From Flabesymbios commensalis (lineage: Eukaryota > Annelida > Polychaeta > Terebellida > Flabelligeridae): 64,000 nt of DNA. The stretch spans positions 81,033,499 through 81,097,498 of the forward strand of contig OZ024908.1 of the NCBI GenBank assembly GCA_964017125.1. The letters run 5' to 3'. Both the position numbers and the translations under genes were made by a program. This document shows positions 62,292 through 64,000 of the stretch, piece after piece. The first letter of the stretch is position 1. Each line of letters begins with the position of its first letter. Below the pieces are notes generated by a model. That model had not been told where the DNA came from, made no database searches, and saw only the letters and a program-made list of their open reading frames with translations.

Positions 62292-64000
62292 TTACCGGGC
62301 AGTTGCCGTAGTACCTGCCGATGGTGCCTGCAAAATTACATGGAAAACGGTTGAGAATTGACGTCTGAAATGACGTCTAAATGAAAAACTTTTAAAAATT
62401 CTCAATCAAATTTCACACTATTCTCATTATTAACTTTTGAAGTAATCAAAGAAACTCCGCCAAATTTACAGGGCAGTTGCCGTAATACCTGCAGATGGTG
62501 CCTGCAAAATTACATGGAAAACGGTTAAGAATTGACGTCTGAATTGACGTCTAAATGAAAAACTTTTGAAATACTCAATCAAATTTCACACTGATCTCAT
62601 TAATAACTTTTGAAGTAGTCAATGAAACGTCGACAAATTCACAGGGCAGTTGCCGTAGTACTAGCCGATGGTGCCTGCAAAATCACATGGAAAACGGTTG
62701 AGAATTGACGTCTGAATTGACGTCTAAATGAATAACTTTTAAAGATTCTCAATCAAATTTCACACTATTCTCATTAATAACTTTTGAAGTAATCAATGAA
62801 ACTCCGCCAAATTTACAGGGCAGTTGCCGTAATACCTGCCGATGGTGCCTGCAAGATTACATGGAAAACGGTTAAGAATTGACGTCTGAATTGACGTCTA
62901 AATGAAAAACTTTGGTAATACTCAATCAAATTTCACACTGATCTCATTAATAACTTTTGAAGTAGTCAATGAAACGTCGACAAATTCACAGGGCAGTTTC
63001 CGTAGTACTAGCCGATGGTGCCTGCAAAATTACATGGAAAACGGTTGAGAATTGACGTCTGAATTTATGTCTGAATGAAAAACTTTTAAAAATACTCAAT
63101 CAAATTTCACATTAATCTCATTAATAACTTTTGAAGTAATCAATGAAACTCCGCCAAATTTACAGGGCAGTTGCCGTAATACCAGCCGATGGTGCCTGCA
63201 AAATTACATGGAAAACGGTTAAGAATTGACGTCTGAATTGACGTCTAAATCATAATTTTTAAAAATACTCAATCAAATTTCCTACTAATCTTATTGATAA
63301 CTTTTGAAGTACTTAATCAAACTTCGCCAAATTTACAGGAAAATTTCACACTAATGTCATCAATAACTTTTGAAGTACTTAAACAATCTTCGCCAAATTC
63401 ACAGGGCAGTTGCCGTAGTACCTGCCGATGGTGCCTGCAAAATTACATGGAAAACGGTTGAGAATTGACGTCTGAATTGACGTCTAAGTGAATAACTTTT
63501 AAAAATTCTCAATCAAATTTCACACTATTCTCATTAATAACTTTTGAAGTAATCAATGAAACTCCGCCAAATTTTCAGGGCAGTTGCCGTAATACCTGCC
63601 GATGGTGCCTGCAAAATTACATGGAAAACAGTTGAGAATTGATGTCTGAATTGACGTCTAAATGAATAACTTTTGAAATACTTAATCAAATTTCACACTA
63701 ATCTCATTAATAACTTTTGAAGTAGTCAAAGAAACGTCGACAAATTCACAGGGCCGTTGCCGTAGTACCAGCCGATGGTGCCTCCAAATTTACATGGAAA
63801 ACGGTTAAGAATTGACGTCTGAATTGACGTCTAAATGAATAACTTTTGAAATACTCAATCAAATTTCACACTAATCTCATTAATAACTTTTGAAGTAGTC
63901 AATGAAACGTCGACAAATTCACAGGGCTGTTGCTGTAGTACTAGCCGATGGTGCCTGCAAAATTACATGGAAAACGGTTGAGAATTGACGTCTGAATTGA
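62292..64000 (+). repeat. 3,733-bp duplication, copy 2, cut by the window end
   Basis: The first 1.7 kb of the second copy is present; the rest lies beyond the window. Differences from copy 1 include CTTTGGTAATAC near 62,911, TCTAAGTGAATAAC near 63,484, AAATTTTCAGGG near 63,571 and GGGCCGTTG near 63,752. Confidence 0.83.

Larger units (their letters stand above)
1..64000 (+). repeat. Satellite DNA array, 173/174-bp monomers with 239-bp long variants, fills the window
   Basis: Every stretch of the window aligns to the same monomer, read head to tail in one orientation. The recurring landmark GCCGATGG returns every 173, 174 or 239 bp. I estimate about 345 monomers: 63 long ones, three 150-bp deletion forms and about 279 of standard length. 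One type-A monomer has 60 G+C out of 174. I saw no inverted monomer, no foreign insertion and no unique sequence; both window edges lie inside monomers. Monomers near nucleosome size, grouped into higher-order units, are typical of eukaryotic centromeric or pericentromeric satellites; that location is inference. The family was not recognised by name and the host species cannot be decided from this window. Confidence 0.97.

Noticed and set aside
62283-62301. CENP-B-box-like sequence TTCGCCAAATTTACCGGG
   Set aside because: It has TTCG and CGGG, but the spacing is 3 bp too long for the consensus and it occurs in that form in a single monomer, so it does not qualify as a CENP-B box.
1-64000. CRISPR array
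   Set aside because: The repeats are contiguous monomers of 173-239 bp with no short repeat plus unique spacer structure, and neighbouring monomers are homologous over their full length.
1-64000. Transposable element, LTR or retroviral remains
   Set aside because: No sequence outside the monomer family was seen, and there are no terminal repeats, target-site duplications or coding remnants.
1-64000. tRNA, rRNA or other RNA genes, including 5S-type tandem genes
   Set aside because: The monomer shows no tRNA A/B-box arrangement or rRNA similarity, and no T-run terminator after a G+C-rich transcribed region.
1-64000. Replication-origin iterons of a plasmid or virus
   Set aside because: Iterons are short (about 20 bp) and few, next to a rep gene. 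Here the repeats are nucleosome-sized, number in the hundreds and have no genes nearby.

Overview
The whole 64 kb window is one uninterrupted tandem satellite-DNA array. I found no protein-coding gene, RNA gene, transposon, retroviral element or CRISPR array in it. The basic unit is a head-to-tail monomer of 173 or 174 bp (about 34% G+C in the type I counted), always in the same orientation. There are about 345 monomers by my estimate. The window opens and closes inside a monomer, so the array continues past both edges. Nucleosome-sized monomers, higher-order repeats and kilobase-scale near-identical duplications point to pericentromeric, centromeric or other heterochromatic DNA of a eukaryote. 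I cannot name the species from the sequence; an invertebrate is a guess only.

Monomers fall into a few recurring classes. Type A (174 bp) and type C (174 bp) carry a CTCCGCC box near the 3' end. Type B (173 bp) carries CGTCGAC at the same place. Type D (174 bp) carries TGTAGTAATAAATG. Type L (239 bp) contains an extra 66-bp internal tandem duplication; I count 63 of them. A rare 150-bp deletion form occurs three times. In the text, monomers are phased to start at the conserved (T/A)GCCGATGG.

Layout. 1-10.4 kb: block A, including a 2,950-bp 16-monomer unit present twice in tandem with only three differences found. 11.27-13.03 kb: a 587-bp trimer in three copies. 13-17.4 kb: mixed units, with a second version (A') of the window start from about 16.1 kb. 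18.8-19.8 kb: a 521-bp trimer pair. 21.17-40.99 kb: nine successive higher-order units, all beginning at one landmark monomer (GCATTGACGTCG), of 2213, 2974, 2800, 1867, 1454, 2800, 2800, 1454 and 1454 bp. 41-46.2 kb: units related to 11-16 kb. 46.23-53.2 kb: block B, a second copy of block A. 51.3-64 kb: overlapping younger amplifications with periods of 2,212, 933 (twice) and 3,733 bp.

The array therefore records its own history. A short AT-rich subrepeat was duplicated inside the monomer, a 66-bp duplication made the long monomer, unequal exchange made modular higher-order repeats, and recent local and long-distance duplications (offsets of about 8.9, 30 and 46 kb) copied multi-kilobase segments. 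Coordinates of duplication edges are approximate, because period homology runs past the true breakpoints. All comparisons were made by eye.
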